From Vibrio sp. LaRot3 (lineage in GTDB: Bacteria; Pseudomonadota; Gammaproteobacteria; Enterobacterales; Vibrionaceae): a stretch of DNA of 64,000 nt. The DNA is taken from positions 1-64,000 of the forward strand of contig NZ_JAPPTI010000005.1 in NCBI RefSeq assembly GCF_027587025.1, given 5' to 3'. Below, one piece after another: positions 20,460 through 31,161 of this stretch (positions within the stretch are counted from its first letter, which is position 1; the number at the start of each line of letters is the position of its first letter). Under the pieces are notes generated by a model. That model had not been told where the DNA came from and did no database searches. It saw only the letters and a list, made by a program, of their open reading frames with translations. The position numbers and the translations under genes were made by a program.

Positions 20460-21149
20460 ATGTCTAGAAGGATTCTAGTGGTTGAAGACGAAGCGCCAAT
20501 TCGTGAAATGCTTTGCTTTGTACTTGAACAAAAAGGTTACCAAGCGGTAGAAGCGGAAGACTATGATACTGCGGTAACTAAACTAGCTGAACCCTTCCCT
20601 GATCTAGTATTGCTGGATTGGATGTTGCCTGGCGGAAGTGGCATTAACTTCATTAAACACATGAAACGTGAAGAGCTGACGCGCAATATTCCTGTTGTGA
20701 TGCTAACAGCGCGTGGCGAAGAAGAAGACAAGGTTCGTGGTCTAGAAGTCGGTGCGGATGATTACATCACCAAGCCATTCTCTCCTAAAGAGTTGGTTGC
20801 GCGTTTGAAAGCGGTGATCCGTCGCGTTACCCCAACGGCTCTTGAAGATGTCATTGATGTTCAAGGCCTTAAGCTAGACCCTGTTTCTCACCGTGTGACG
20901 GCGAACGATCAGCCATTAGACATGGGACCAACAGAGTTCAAAATGCTGCATTTCTTTATGACTCACCAAGAGCGCGTTTACAGCCGAGAGCAATTATTGA
21001 ATAACGTTTGGGGTACGAACGTTTACGTTGAAGATCGTACCGTTGACGTTCACATTCGTCGCTTACGTAAAGCACTTGAAGCTGCGGGTCACGATAAGCT
21101 TATTCAAACGGTACGCGGCGCAGGTTACCGTTTCTCAGCGAAAGCATAA
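20460..21149 (+). CDS. phoB: Phosphate regulon response regulator PhoB
   Basis: OmpR-type transcription activator for phosphate starvation. The receiver domain occupies about residues 3-120, with acidic pocket Glu9/Asp10, phospho-acceptor Asp53 ([13 protein letters not shown]), switch Thr ([10 protein letters not shown]) and Lys in [10 protein letters not shown]. The winged-helix DNA-binding domain follows at about 130-227 ([32 protein letters not shown]). The 229 residues are identical in length to E. coli PhoB. A Pho box precedes it and phoR follows after 31 bases. Confidence 0.98.
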   Translation: MSRRILVVEDEAPIREMLCFVLEQKGYQAVEAEDYDTAVTKLAEPFPDLVLLDWMLPGGSGINFIKHMKREELTRNIPVVMLTARGEEEDKVRGLEVGADDYITKPFSPKELVARLKAVIRRVTPTALEDVIDVQGLKLDPVSHRVTANDQPLDMGPTEFKMLHFFMTHQERVYSREQLLNNVWGTNVYVEDRTVDVHIRRLRKALEAAGHDKLIQTVRGAGYRFSAKA

Positions 21150-21180
21150 TTAATCAGCGACATTGGACACGGAGAATTAA

Positions 21181-22476
21181 GTGGTCGAAAGGTTAACGTG
21201 GAAAAAGCTGGTTTGGGAACTGGCTTTTTTCTACACCCCTTGGGTGATCGTTGGATGGATATTCGGATACATGCCGTGGCTATTGTTGATAGCCACGGCT
21301 TTACAGCTTGTGTGGCACCTACACAATCAAATGCGCCTGTCTGCGTGGTTGTGGGATGAAAAGCGCTTAACGCCGCCATCTGGCACAGGTAACTGGGAAC
21401 ATCTGTTTAACGGAATCTATCGCCTGCAACAGCGCCAACGTAAAAAGCGCAAAGAATTGACCAACTTGATTCGTCGTTTCCGCAATGGTGCAGAATCTTT
21501 ACCCGATGCCGTTGTGGTCTTTCGTAGCGAAGGCAATATTGTTTGGTGCAACAAACTTGCACAACACCTATTGGGCTTTCGTTGGCCTGATGATTCTGGT
21601 CAGCCAGTCTCTAACCTTATTCGTACTCCGGATTTCATTAAATACCTCAACAAACAGAATTTTGATGAGCCTCTAGAGATGCGCTCGCCACTCAATGTTG
21701 AACGTATGCTGGAACTGCGTATCGTGCCTTATACCGAAGGCGAGCACTTAATGGTGGTTCGTGACGTCACTCAACTAAAACAGTTAGAGGGGATGCGTCG
21801 CAACTTCTTTGCCAATGTCTCGCATGAACTGCGCACTCCAATGACAGTACTGCAAGGTTATCTAGAGATGACCGAAGACCCAGACATGGTCGTTGGCCCT
21901 ATGTGGCCAAAAGCTCATGGTGTGATGACTGAGCAGCTCAACCGTATGAACAGCTTGGTTAATCAATTGCTGACTCTATCTAAGATTGAAGCCGCGCCAA
22001 TGCATGAACTTGATGAAGTGGTTAACGTGCCTGCCATGCTGGAAGTGTTAGAGAAAGAAGCGGCAAGTTTAAGTGGTGGAAAGCACAATTTAACCTTCAG
22101 CGTGGATGAAAAACTGCGCGTACTTGCGGATGAAGATCAACTACGTAGTGCCATCTCTAACTTGGTGTATAACGCCGTGAAGTACACTCCGGAAGGCGCT
22201 GATATTCATGTGCGTTGGTTTAATTCGGGCCAAGGTGCTTGCTTAGAAGTGCAAGACAGTGGTGATGGGATTGAACCGCAACACTTACACCGCTTAACTG
22301 AACGCTTCTACCGCGTTGATAAAGCTCGCTCTCGTGATACTGGCGGCAGTGGGCTAGGGCTAGCGATTGTAAAGCATGCGCTAACTCACCATGATTCGCA
22401 TTTAGAGATCTCTAGTGAAGTAGGTGTCGGCAGTAAGTTTTCATTCATTCTCCCAACGCGTTTGGTGGTGAGATAA
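21181..22476 (+). CDS. phoR: Phosphate regulon sensor kinase PhoR
   Basis: Inner-membrane histidine kinase that phosphorylates PhoB when phosphate is low and dephosphorylates it otherwise, with PstSCAB-PhoU feeding it the signal. Two close membrane segments lie at about residues 11-46 with almost no periplasmic loop, as in E. coli. A PAS domain (about 95-200) is followed by HisKA with His215 ([13 protein letters not shown]) and HATPase_c ([35 protein letters not shown]). The start is GTG with GGAG seven bases upstream. Its stop overlaps the next ATG by one base. Confidence 0.97.
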   Translation: MVERLTWKKLVWELAFFYTPWVIVGWIFGYMPWLLLIATALQLVWHLHNQMRLSAWLWDEKRLTPPSGTGNWEHLFNGIYRLQQRQRKKRKELTNLIRRFRNGAESLPDAVVVFRSEGNIVWCNKLAQHLLGFRWPDDSGQPVSNLIRTPDFIKYLNKQNFDEPLEMRSPLNVERMLELRIVPYTEGEHLMVVRDVTQLKQLEGMRRNFFANVSHELRTPMTVLQGYLEMTEDPDMVVGPMWPKAHGVMTEQLNRMNSLVNQLLTLSKIEAAPMHELDEVVNVPAMLEVLEKEAASLSGGKHNLTFSVDEKLRVLADEDQLRSAISNLVYNAVKYTPEGADIHVRWFNSGQGACLEVQDSGDGIEPQHLHRLTERFYRVDKARSRDTGGSGLGLAIVKHALTHHDSHLEISSEVGVGSKFSFILPTRLVVR

Positions 22477-23447
22477 TGAAGCGAACGATGGTTAAGGCTA
22501 AGGTTATTTTCGCGTTAGTTTTGGGTGCGGGCTCTATATCGGTGAGAGCTGAAGCGCTGCAAGATTATCAAAAAGTGCCGGGAATTAGTGGTGTGTTAAC
22601 CAGTGTTGGCTCTGACACATTAGCCGGCATGACAACACTTTGGGTAGAGGAGTTTAAGCAGCTTTATCCAAGCGTGAATGGACAAGTCCAAGCCTCAGGT
22701 TCATCCACTGCACCGCCTGCATTAACTGAGCGTACTGCGCAGTTTGGCCCTATGAGTCGTCCAATGCGTAACCGCGAAATCGAAGCGTTTGAGCGCGAAC
22801 ATGGTTACAAACCGACGGCTCTTCGTGTTGCGATAGATGCAATTGGAATCTTTGTCCACCGAGATAACCCTGTCGAGGGTTTGAACTTCCAGCAGCTTGA
22901 TAGCATTTATTCTGCCACTTTACGTTGTGGTGGGGATGGCATCATTACGACTTGGTCATCTCTGGGGTTAGATTATCAATGGGCGCAACGCTCGATTCAG
23001 ATGTTTGGTCGCAACTCAGTGTCAGGTACGTATGGTTACTTTAAAAAGAATGCCTTATGTGGCGGTGATTTTCGAAGTAGTGTCAATGAGCAGCCGGGCT
23101 CGGCATCGGTTGTTCAGTCTGTGGCGTCTGCCATCAATACCATTGGCTATTCTGGTGTTGGCTACAAAGTATCAGGTGTGAAGCGTTTACCTATTGCTAA
23201 GCAAGGTGATCACTATGTGGATGCGACCCGTGAAAATATCCTTTCTGGTGAGTACCCACTATCACGCTACCTCTATGTTTATTTGAATAAACATCCGAGC
23301 AAACCGCTTTCACCAATCGAGCGTGAGTTTGTGAGTTTTATCTATTCTAAGCAAGGGCAACAGCTGGTGGAAAAAGATGGCTATGTCTCTATTTCTCCTG
23401 AAATCGCCGCACAAGAGTTAAAAAAAGTCGGTATCAATGTTGATTGA
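22476..23447 (+). CDS. PstS-family phosphate-binding protein
   Basis: Periplasmic substrate-binding protein with a signal peptide of about 25 residues (VIFALVLGAGSISVRAEA). Phosphate-binding motifs are clear: SVGSDTLAG, QASGSSTAPPAL, FGPMSRPM and GRNSVSGTYGYF, the Arg-x3-Ser-Gly-Thr site of PstS. It overlaps phoR by one base and belongs to the phoBR transcript instead of the pstCAB operon, which lacks its own pstS. It is therefore the likely binding protein for PstCAB, though another pstS elsewhere in the genome is possible, so no symbol is given. A strong terminator overlaps its stop. Confidence 0.93.
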   Translation: MKRTMVKAKVIFALVLGAGSISVRAEALQDYQKVPGISGVLTSVGSDTLAGMTTLWVEEFKQLYPSVNGQVQASGSSTAPPALTERTAQFGPMSRPMRNREIEAFEREHGYKPTALRVAIDAIGIFVHRDNPVEGLNFQQLDSIYSATLRCGGDGIITTWSSLGLDYQWAQRSIQMFGRNSVSGTYGYFKKNALCGGDFRSSVNEQPGSASVVQSVASAINTIGYSGVGYKVSGVKRLPIAKQGDHYVDATRENILSGEYPLSRYLYVYLNKHPSKPLSPIEREFVSFIYSKQGQQLVEKDGYVSISPEIAAQELKKVGINVD

Positions 23448-23460
23448 TACCGACTTTTTA
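23421..23460. terminator. Long bidirectional terminator between the pstS-like gene and ppx
   Basis: A perfect 17-bp stem (arms 23422-23438 and 23443-23459, loop GTTG) has A-runs on one side and T-runs on the other, so it can end transcription in both directions. It overlaps the last codons and stop of the pstS-like gene and lies 16 bases beyond the ppx stop. Confidence 0.93.
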
Positions 23461-23475
23461 AACCGTTTAGCCTGA

Positions 23476-24978
23476 TTATTTAAAGCTCAATTCCCATTCC
23501 GCTTTCTTCCAATACGCTTGCTCGGTAATGAGATCTGCGAGCAATAGCTTATTGTTTTCAAGCCAGTTTACCTCGTCACAAGTAAGTACCCACTTACCAT
23601 CTTTAATCTTAAGATGCAGTGGCGGAAGTGGGTCTTCGCTACGCTGGCCATTAACCAAAATAGCCAAACGTAATACCTTAATCAGGCCGAGAATGTGTTT
23701 TTTCTTATACAGAGCAAACTCTTCGAGTTCTTCCAGTTTGAGCGATTTTCGCTGAAAGCGAGCCAAGGTCGAGATAATTCGTTGCTGCTCTAAGTTGAAC
23801 CCCGGCATACTGGTATGGCGAAGAATATAGCCAGAGTGACGGTGAAAGGCTCGTAAGCTAATACTCAGACCAACTTCATGCAGCAGAGCACTCCATTCTA
23901 GTAAATCAAACAGCTCTGAGTGTTCTTCAATGTCGAGTTTTTGATGAACTTGCTGTAAGAATTCCCCAGCTTGGCCTTTGACACGTGCCGCGTGTTCTAA
24001 ATCAACCAGATGCTTCTTGGCTAAATTCTCGGTAGTCCGCATTCGAATGTCGCTGCGCTTAAAGCGCTCTTCCATCTCATACAATAAACCTTCACGCAAT
24101 GCGCCTTCTGAGTAATGAAGCTCTCGGATTTTGAGATCAAGGAATAGGGCATACATAATCGCGACACCGGCAGCAAACACCGGTTTGCGCTCTTCGGCAA
24201 GACCTTCTAGTTTGATGTCATCAATCTTGTCCCATTGGCACAGCTGATCAATCAGTTTGAGTAGCCGCTTGGTATTGATGATGCCATCTGTGTAGCCTTG
24301 GGCGATCAAGACTTCGCGAATGGCTTTTACCGTGCCAGATGAGCCAAAGGCTATTGACCAACCTTTTTTGCGGTATTGGTGCGCTAATGATTCAAGTTTT
24401 TGCTCGGCGGCGAGCACCGCATTATTGAAATTACGATTGGATAGCTTGCCGTTGGCGAAATACTGTTTAGTAAAGCTGACACACCCCATGCGCTTACTGT
24501 TGACCAAGTTTGGCTCAAATCCAGTACCAAAGATAATTTCGGTACTTCCTCCGCCAATATCGACAATCAATTTTGAGTCAGTTTGTGGCTGAGTATGAGA
24601 TACGCCTTGATAGATGAGGCGAGCTTCTTCGACGCCAGGAATGATTTCTATCGGGAAAGGGAGCACTTCACGGGCGCGTTGTAAAAAGATGTGGGCGTTA
24701 TTCGCTAGCCTTAGAGTGTGGGTCGCTGCGATACGCACATTGCTAGGGTGAAACCCTTTTAAGCGCTCTGCAAACAACGCTAAACATTCTAATCCCCTTT
24801 CTATAGAGGCATTATCAAGATTGTTTTGTGCGTCTAACCCCTCCGCTAGGCGGACTCTTTGTTTATGACGACTGACGAGTTGCAAGTCTTGGTCGACGAC
24901 TTTCGCCACCACCATATGAAAACTGTTTGAGCCAAGGTCGATGGCTGCAACATTACGAACTTCCGGAGTTTGAGTCAT
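23476..24978 (-). CDS. ppx: Exopolyphosphatase
   Basis: Releases phosphate from the ends of polyphosphate chains; also a candidate pppGpp phosphohydrolase, as in the Ppx/GppA family. Actin-like ATPase motifs are present: [46 protein letters not shown] and [16 protein letters not shown]-terminal HD-like helical part contains [20 protein letters not shown]. The 500 residues are the expected length. Its first 26 bases overlap the end of ppk, so synthesis and breakdown of polyphosphate are translationally linked. Confidence 0.96.
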   Translation of the reverse strand: MTQTPEVRNVAAIDLGSNSFHMVVAKVVDQDLQLVSRHKQRVRLAEGLDAQNNLDNASIERGLECLALFAERLKGFHPSNVRIAATHTLRLANNAHIFLQRAREVLPFPIEIIPGVEEARLIYQGVSHTQPQTDSKLIVDIGGGSTEIIFGTGFEPNLVNSKRMGCVSFTKQYFANGKLSNRNFNNAVLAAEQKLESLAHQYRKKGWSIAFGSSGTVKAIREVLIAQGYTDGIINTKRLLKLIDQLCQWDKIDDIKLEGLAEERKPVFAAGVAIMYALFLDLKIRELHYSEGALREGLLYEMEERFKRSDIRMRTTENLAKKHLVDLEHAARVKGQAGEFLQQVHQKLDIEEHSELFDLLEWSALLHEVGLSISLRAFHRHSGYILRHTSMPGFNLEQQRIISTLARFQRKSLKLEELEEFALYKKKHILGLIKVLRLAILVNGQRSEDPLPPLHLKIKDGKWVLTCDEVNWLENNKLLLADLITEQAYWKKAEWELSFK

Positions 24979-27046
24979 TTTTCTTTTTGCTCCGCTTTTC
25001 TACGTTTTTTAAATAGTCATAGATAGCCAACTGAGAACGCACTTTGCGCCGGTTACCTCGTGCGACATAGCGATTACTCATCTCTTTGTCTATCCATCTC
25101 GCTTTAACCGTATCAGTAAAGTGAATATTCACTATATCTATAATACGCTGTTTTAACACCGGATCACGGACGGGGGTCGCAACTTCAATACGATGGTCGA
25201 TATTTCTCGTCATCCAATCTGCGGATGAAATATACACTTGTCGATCGCCGTCGTTATGGGTAATCAATACGCGAGGGTGTTCTAAAAAACGGTCAACAAT
25301 ACTGATGATTTTAATGTTCTCGCTGACGCCTTCCACGCCCGGGACTAGCGCACACATTCCGCGGATAATCATCTTTATCACCACGCCTGAAGCGCTCGCA
25401 CCATAAAGTTTGTTGATCAGTCCCTTATCAACTAAGTTGTTCACCTTAAGGGTGATTTCAGCTCGCTTCCCCGCTTTTGCATTGGCAATCTCAGCGTCGA
25501 TTAAGCGATAGAGTTGTTTACGAGAATTTCGTGGCGATACTATCAGGTGATCAAACTTGACCGGACGATAAGGGTTCTCGATATAACCAAATACATTCCG
25601 AACTTCATTAGTGATTTCGGGATCGGCAGTCAGCATCGAAAAGTCGGTATAGATACGGGCGGTTTTCTCATGGAAGTTGCCCGTGCCGATATGGGCATAG
25701 CGAACAATCTCTTCGTTTTCTCGTCGGCTAATTAGCAGTAGTTTTGAGTGTATCTTTAACCCCGGCGTACCAAAGACAACGTGTACGCCTGCTTCAGTGA
25801 GTATCCGCGCCCATTCAATGTTGGCCTCTTCATCAAACCGCGCTTGTAATTCGACCACCACCGTCACTTGCTTACCGTTATGGACGGCATCAATCAGTGA
25901 GTTCATCAAACGGGAATCTTTCGCGACGCGATACACGTTGATTTTGATGCTAAGCACTTTGGGGTCAAAGGAGGCTTGGCGCACCAACTCGGTGACATGT
26001 TCGAAGGTATGGTAAGGGTAGTAAAGTAAGATGTCTTTGTTGCGAATTGCGTCGAAATTGTTGTCAAAACCATCGAAATCTGAACAACGCATGGGTGGCA
26101 GTGGGCGATGTTCTAAGTAGTCTCGTCCAACGTTAGGAAAGCCAATAAAGTCTTTAAAATTGTGGTAACGACCGCCGGGTATCAGGTTGTCGTAATTGGA
26201 GATTTTGAGCTTTTCACACAAAAAATGCAGCATACTCTCGGGCATGTCTCGTTCATAGACAAAACGCACAGGCATGGCGGTTAAGCGCTGGCTTACGCCT
26301 TCTGACATCTGCTCTAACAGGCTGTGCTCTACCTCATGGCTTAGATCGTATTCTGCATCTCGGGTCATCTTCATCGCAAAACCAGCGATGTCATCGTAAT
26401 CAAAAAAGCCACGAAACAACTCGTCCAAACAATAGCGAATGATGTTATCGAGTAAGATGATGGTTTTACGTCGTTTGCCTTTTTGCTCTGGCACCATGAC
26501 AAAGCGTGGCAAGTGATCGGTTGGAATTTCCAGCAAAGCATAGCGAGTGCTTTCTGCCTGTTTTAGCTCAACCACTATGTAAGCGTATTCATCTTTAAGA
26601 AACTGCAAAAGGTCAATTTCATCATTGAGCAGCATCGGCGTCATGTGGGGTAAAACTTGGCGGCGAAAGTACTTTTGAATCCACTTCTGTTGGAATTCGT
26701 TTAATTGATGTTCATTGACGAGAAAGATATGGCGTCTTGCCATTTCTCGGATAAGTTCTTGATAGAGTTCATCAAACCTTTCGTTGAGCTTTAATGCCTT
26801 GGATTGCATCTTTGACAGAAGATGCTTGGAGTTACTGCTTCCTCCACGCTCTTGGCTAATTAAAATTCGGCGCTTTACATCGGCAAAACGTACCTTGTAA
26901 AACTCATCAAGGTTGTTGGAAAAAATGCCTAAAAACCGCACTCGCTCAATCAGAGGGACGGTTTTATCTGCGGCTTCTTGTAATACCCGCTCATTGAACG
27001 ACAGCCAACTTAGCTCTTTTTCTATGTATAGTTTTTCTGAACTCAT
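24953..27046 (-). CDS. ppk1: Polyphosphate kinase 1
   Basis: Makes polyphosphate from ATP reversibly, bound to the inner membrane. The 697 residues carry the N-terminal [19 protein letters not shown] and the catalytic histidine motif [20 protein letters not shown], whose first His is the likely phospho-acceptor. The PLD-like second half contains [18 protein letters not shown] and [18 protein letters not shown]. ppx overlaps its 3' end. A weak Pho box on the minus strand at 27109-27126 lies in the shared region with pstC. Confidence 0.97.
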   Translation of the reverse strand: MSSEKLYIEKELSWLSFNERVLQEAADKTVPLIERVRFLGIFSNNLDEFYKVRFADVKRRILISQERGGSSNSKHLLSKMQSKALKLNERFDELYQELIREMARRHIFLVNEHQLNEFQQKWIQKYFRRQVLPHMTPMLLNDEIDLLQFLKDEYAYIVVELKQAESTRYALLEIPTDHLPRFVMVPEQKGKRRKTIILLDNIIRYCLDELFRGFFDYDDIAGFAMKMTRDAEYDLSHEVEHSLLEQMSEGVSQRLTAMPVRFVYERDMPESMLHFLCEKLKISNYDNLIPGGRYHNFKDFIGFPNVGRDYLEHRPLPPMRCSDFDGFDNNFDAIRNKDILLYYPYHTFEHVTELVRQASFDPKVLSIKINVYRVAKDSRLMNSLIDAVHNGKQVTVVVELQARFDEEANIEWARILTEAGVHVVFGTPGLKIHSKLLLISRRENEEIVRYAHIGTGNFHEKTARIYTDFSMLTADPEITNEVRNVFGYIENPYRPVKFDHLIVSPRNSRKQLYRLIDAEIANAKAGKRAEITLKVNNLVDKGLINKLYGASASGVVIKMIIRGMCALVPGVEGVSENIKIISIVDRFLEHPRVLITHNDGDRQVYISSADWMTRNIDHRIEVATPVRDPVLKQRIIDIVNIHFTDTVKARWIDKEMSNRYVARGNRRKVRSQLAIYDYLKNVEKRSKKKNDSNSGSS

Positions 27047-27108
27047 CCTTTAGTTCCTTTCGCTTATATTTCAAGCATAGACAAGAGAAAGAAAACTAAG
27101 GCATATGT

Positions 27109-27126
27109 GTGACGCTTTTATTGCAC
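27109..27126 (-). promoter_or_regulatory. Weak candidate Pho box for ppk-ppx
   Basis: Read on the minus strand, an 18-base site has a second half-site GTCAC and a degenerate first half-site GCAAT, 11 bases apart with an A-rich spacer. It ends 63 bases before the ppk start. A poor -10 (TAGTTT) follows ten bases later. One half-site is poor, so this is tentative. Confidence 0.35.
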
Positions 27127-27215
27127 AAATTTGAAGCAAATTAAGTAATTAATTAGAGATCTAGCCAAGATCTTGCGGCAAAGATAATTCATTATTTTCA
27201 GATGTTTATTTGTAT

Positions 27216-27249
27216 CTGTAATATAATTGTCATCTAAGAGAAATATTAT
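27216..27249 (+). promoter_or_regulatory. Pho box and -10 for the pstCAB operon
   Basis: CTGTAATATAATTGTCAT (27216-27233) has half-sites GTAAT and GTCAT starting exactly 11 bases apart with an AT spacer. Ten bases later lies TATTAT (27244-27249), a good -10 with the spacing of PhoB-activated promoters. The pstC ATG is 47 bases further on. Confidence 0.75.
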
Positions 27250-27296
27250 ATCCTCGGGCATTAATAGGGTCTTTGACCCACAGGTAGTGAGATAAG

Positions 27297-29483
27297 ATGG
27301 CAAAGGCCGAATTTTCATTGAGAGAAAGAGACCGTAAGCGATTGGTAAAAGATCGTTTGGTTCGGCTAGCGGTATCTACTGGCGGTGTGGGCGTTTTAGC
27401 TGCGCTGGTATTGATCTTTGTCTACCTTGCTTTCATGGTTTTGCCGCTTTTCTCTGATGCGAAACTCACCCCTAATGTCGCCAATCAAACCATCTCCACT
27501 GACAATGCAGTCGCAGCGGGTATTGATGATTATGGTGAACATGCCTTTGTGGTTTCACAGCAAGGCCAAGTGGATTTTTGGCCACTATTAACTCATGCCA
27601 GTACGCCAAAACTTTCCGTTTACTTTGGCCAAGATTATTCTTTATTTGCTCGGACACCGAGCGCGGTTGGTTGGTACGCCTTCGCCTCTGCCCGTGGTGA
27701 CGTCGCATTATTCCGCCCTGAAATGACCAGCGTTGTGAAAGATGACGGTCGATTGTTCAGCCCTGATGTTGAGCGTTGGTCATCTTCAATCAGTCTTATT
27801 TACCCCAATGTAACTCTAAATCAATTCAGCATAGCAGTGGATGATGGCGCGACGTTGGCGGGTTATTACAACGATGGTCGCGTTCGAGTTCGCTGGCAAG
27901 ATGAAGAGAGTGTCATCCATAGTTTTGTATTCAAGTCGCCTTTTATGCAGCTTGAACAGTTGTTGCTCACGCCTAATGGTCGAACTTTATACCTCCGCAG
28001 TAGCTCAGAGTTGGTGATTGCAGAGAAGCAAGCGGATCAGTTTGTGGTGCGAGAGATTGTCGATCTCAGCCAAGGTAAAGCGAAACATGCAGTGAGTCAT
28101 ATTGATCTCTTGTCTGGCGCTTATTCTTTGCTAGTGACGCATAATGATGGCTTGGTCTCACAGTGGTTTGATGTACTCAAAGATGGCGAGCGTAACTTAA
28201 CGCATATTCGCGAATTTAAGTTGGCCTCTGAGCTGCAATTCTTGCTGCCAGATACTTACCGCAAAGGGTTCTACAGTTTTTATATTAATGGCACAGTGCA
28301 AAGCCATTACACCACCAGTGAAAAGTTGGTGATGTTCAACCGCGCCTATCAAAAAGCGCCTCAATTGGCGGCAATGTCTAATAATGAACAATATCTATTG
28401 GCGCTGTCGGGAAACAATTTGAGCGTGGCACATATAGATAATCCATTCCCTGAAATATCGCTCTCTTCTTTGTGGCAGAAGGTATGGTACGAGAGTTATC
28501 CTGAGCCAGAGTTTGTTTGGCAAAGTACGTCAGCAAGTGATGAATTTGAAGCAAAATTCAGCCTGATTCCGATCGCATTTGGTACCTTGAAAGCGGCGGC
28601 TTTTGCGATGTTATTTGCTATCCCTGTTGCGGTACTTGGGGCAATTTATACCGCTTACTTCATGACGCCGAAGATGCGTCGGATTGTGAAGCCATCGATT
28701 GAGCTAATGGAAGCGTTACCGACGGTGATTATCGGTTTCTTAGCTGGCTTATGGTTTGCTCCAATTGTTGAAACACATCTTGCCGCCGTCTGTGCATTGA
28801 TTGTGTTTTTGCCGCTATCAACGGTATTGATTGGTGGTCTTTGGCACTTGATTCCAGAAAGCATTACTCGCCGATTGCCGAATGGTTGGCATGCTGCCAT
28901 CTTAATGCCTGCGCTAGTGGTCGTAACGGCTGTGCTGTTAAATCAAAGCGGTAATATCGAAAGTTGGCTATTTAATGGTGATGTGCGTGTGTTCTTGGCG
29001 CAGCATGGTATTGATTTTGACCAACGTAATGCGTTGGTGGTGGGCTTTGCTATGGGCTTTGCGGTGATCCCTACCATCTTTACCATTGCTGAAGACGCAA
29101 TATTCTCTGTGCCTAAGCATCTGTCTGATGGTTCGCTAGCGTTAGGCGCGACTCCATGGCAGACCTTGATTTATGTGGTATTACTGACCGCAAGCCCGGG
29201 AATATTCTCAGCAATTATGATGGGGTTAGGTCGTGCTGTAGGTGAGACCATGATAGTGCTGATGGCAACAGGTAACACACCCATTATGGATTGGAATATT
29301 CTTGAGGGAATGCGCACATTATCGGCTACCATCGCAGTTGAGATGCCAGAGTCAGAAGTGGGCAGCTCCCACTATCGCATTCTATTTTTAGCCGCTTTGC
29401 TTTTGTTGGTGTTCACGTTCGCGGTGAACTCGTTAGCGGAATGGGTAAGGCAACGATTAAGAGAAAAGTATCGTGCATTGTAG
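27297..29483 (+). CDS. pstC: Phosphate ABC transporter permease PstC, long form
   Basis: Inner-membrane permease of the phosphate importer. The 728 residues are more than twice E. coli PstC (about 320). After TM1 (about 28-50) comes a periplasmic insert of some 350 residues with beta-propeller-like strands, then a canonical permease with TM segments from about 430 on. Marker segments are SIELMEALPTVIIGFLAGLW, the EAA-type loop [21 protein letters not shown] and MMGLGRAVGETMIVLMATGN. Long forms of PstC occur in other Gammaproteobacteria. A Pho box lies upstream and pstA starts 31 bases downstream. Confidence 0.95.
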   Translation: MAKAEFSLRERDRKRLVKDRLVRLAVSTGGVGVLAALVLIFVYLAFMVLPLFSDAKLTPNVANQTISTDNAVAAGIDDYGEHAFVVSQQGQVDFWPLLTHASTPKLSVYFGQDYSLFARTPSAVGWYAFASARGDVALFRPEMTSVVKDDGRLFSPDVERWSSSISLIYPNVTLNQFSIAVDDGATLAGYYNDGRVRVRWQDEESVIHSFVFKSPFMQLEQLLLTPNGRTLYLRSSSELVIAEKQADQFVVREIVDLSQGKAKHAVSHIDLLSGAYSLLVTHNDGLVSQWFDVLKDGERNLTHIREFKLASELQFLLPDTYRKGFYSFYINGTVQSHYTTSEKLVMFNRAYQKAPQLAAMSNNEQYLLALSGNNLSVAHIDNPFPEISLSSLWQKVWYESYPEPEFVWQSTSASDEFEAKFSLIPIAFGTLKAAAFAMLFAIPVAVLGAIYTAYFMTPKMRRIVKPSIELMEALPTVIIGFLAGLWFAPIVETHLAAVCALIVFLPLSTVLIGGLWHLIPESITRRLPNGWHAAILMPALVVVTAVLLNQSGNIESWLFNGDVRVFLAQHGIDFDQRNALVVGFAMGFAVIPTIFTIAEDAIFSVPKHLSDGSLALGATPWQTLIYVVLLTASPGIFSAIMMGLGRAVGETMIVLMATGNTPIMDWNILEGMRTLSATIAVEMPESEVGSSHYRILFLAALLLLVFTFAVNSLAEWVRQRLREKYRAL

Positions 29484-29514
29484 TGGTTTGAATATCGGAA
29501 AAGGTTGGCTTTAA

Positions 29515-31161
29515 GTGTTTAAGTGGCTTAAATCTGGTGCACCTTGGATTTGGTTAACAGGCGGAGCAGTGAGCATTAGTTTGCTTTCGGTGCTCGGCTT
29601 GCTGCTGCTTATTGGTTGGAAAGGGCTGTCTTATTTTTGGCCTGCACCGTTATACCAATGGCAAACCGAGCAAGGTGAAACGTTAATTGGCCAGCTCTAT
29701 GCTGAAGAATATGTGCCGATCAGCCACTTGCGAGAAATGGATATAGACCTGCCAGCGCAGGTTGAAGAAAAGGGATTGGTTAAGCGGATTAGCATTAAAG
29801 TCGCGAACCGTGATTTGTACCCGGCTGACTTTGTTTCGATTCTGGAAATAGATCTGTTACAGCGCTCTAAACCGCAAGGTTGGGCGGTAGTGGAACGCAC
29901 GCGCAGTGGTGATTTTTATGGCCTGCCTATCGCTTACCAAAATGCCGATGGCTCACTAGTTAAAGACTTTCAGCCAGAGCTGACTAAAGGGCTTGCCTAT
30001 AGCAATCAGGTAAGAGAGCAGGTTGAGAGCATCATCCGCAATGAACTGCGAGAGATAAACTCGCAAGTCAATCAACTGCGCCGTGAAAAGCGTAAGCGTG
30101 AGTTAAACGACGAGTTAGATGATGCCTTCTTAGCCAAATTTGAAGCTCAGTCAAAGCGATTGAGCAAACAGTCGATTGAGTCGGAAGCGAAGCTTGATAA
30201 GCTGCGTAGTCGTCTGATGAATCAAGGTTTGATTGTTCAGGATATGACAGGGCAGCAAGTGCTGATCCCACTTAGTCGCATGCTGGATATTTGGTATCCA
30301 AATCATATGTCACCAGTAGAGAAGGTGGCACATTGGGCGAAACAAGCGTGGAAGTTCCTCTCCGAAGATCCTCGCGAGTCCAACTCTGAGGGGGGCGTAT
30401 TTCCGGCCATGTTCGGCACGGTGCTGTTGGTACTCATCATGTCGGTGATTGTTATGCCATTGGGCGTAATCGCCGCTATCTACTTACATGAATACGCCAA
30501 GAACAATGCTTTTACTCGTATCATTCGAGTAGCGGTGATTAACCTAGCCGGTGTTCCGTCGATTGTTTACGGTGTATTTGGTTTGGGCTTTTTTGTTTAT
30601 ACCCTTGGTGGCTCAATTGACTCACTGTTTTATGCAGACCAGTTACCCGCACCAACGTTCGGGACGCCGGGGCTACTATGGTCGGCGTTAACCCTTGCGG
30701 TATTAACCTTGCCGGTTGTGATAGTGGCAACCGAAGAGGGTTTAACTCGAATTCCAAGCTCTGTGCGTCATGGATCTTTGGCGCTGGGGGCAACGCAATT
30801 TGAAACCATGTGGCGCATTGTGTTGCCAATGGCAAGCCCAGCGATTATCACCGGTTTGATCCTCGCGGTTGCGCGAGCCGCAGGTGAGGTTGCCCCTCTA
30901 ATGCTGGTGGGTGCGGTGAAACTGGCTTCTAGCCTTCCAGTGGATAGTCAGTTCCCATTCTTGCATTTAGAACGTAAGTTCATGCATTTAGGCTTCCATA
31001 TCTATGATGTCGGCTTCCAAACCACTAATATTGAAAGTGCAAGGCCGTTGGTTTACGCCACTTCATTTTTGTTAGTAACCGTGATTGTTGGCCTTAACTT
31101 AACCGCCATTAGCATTCGAAACAACTTGCGCGAAAAATATCGAACTTTAGGACAGGACTAA
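29515..31161 (+). CDS. pstA: Phosphate ABC transporter permease PstA, long form
   Basis: Second permease subunit. The 548 residues compare with about 296 in E. coli. TM1 (about 13-35) is followed by a periplasmic insert of about 240 residues with a strong coiled coil near residues 160-240 (repeated Glu/Lys/Arg and Leu). The permease core then carries [20 protein letters not shown] and the EAA loop [20 protein letters not shown]. The start is GTG. The stop overlaps the pstB ATG by one base. Inserts in both permeases suggest they meet each other, or the binding protein, in the periplasm. Confidence 0.95.
   Translation: MFKWLKSGAPWIWLTGGAVSISLLSVLGLLLLIGWKGLSYFWPAPLYQWQTEQGETLIGQLYAEEYVPISHLREMDIDLPAQVEEKGLVKRISIKVANRDLYPADFVSILEIDLLQRSKPQGWAVVERTRSGDFYGLPIAYQNADGSLVKDFQPELTKGLAYSNQVREQVESIIRNELREINSQVNQLRREKRKRELNDELDDAFLAKFEAQSKRLSKQSIESEAKLDKLRSRLMNQGLIVQDMTGQQVLIPLSRMLDIWYPNHMSPVEKVAHWAKQAWKFLSEDPRESNSEGGVFPAMFGTVLLVLIMSVIVMPLGVIAAIYLHEYAKNNAFTRIIRVAVINLAGVPSIVYGVFGLGFFVYTLGGSIDSLFYADQLPAPTFGTPGLLWSALTLAVLTLPVVIVATEEGLTRIPSSVRHGSLALGATQFETMWRIVLPMASPAIITGLILAVARAAGEVAPLMLVGAVKLASSLPVDSQFPFLHLERKFMHLGFHIYDVGFQTTNIESARPLVYATSFLLVTVIVGLNLTAISIRNNLREKYRTLGQD

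Noticed and set aside
23421..23460. Operator or small RNA at the 17-bp inverted repeat after the pstS-like gene
   Set aside because: Its place between two convergent stops with A and T runs on each side is fully explained by a bidirectional terminator.
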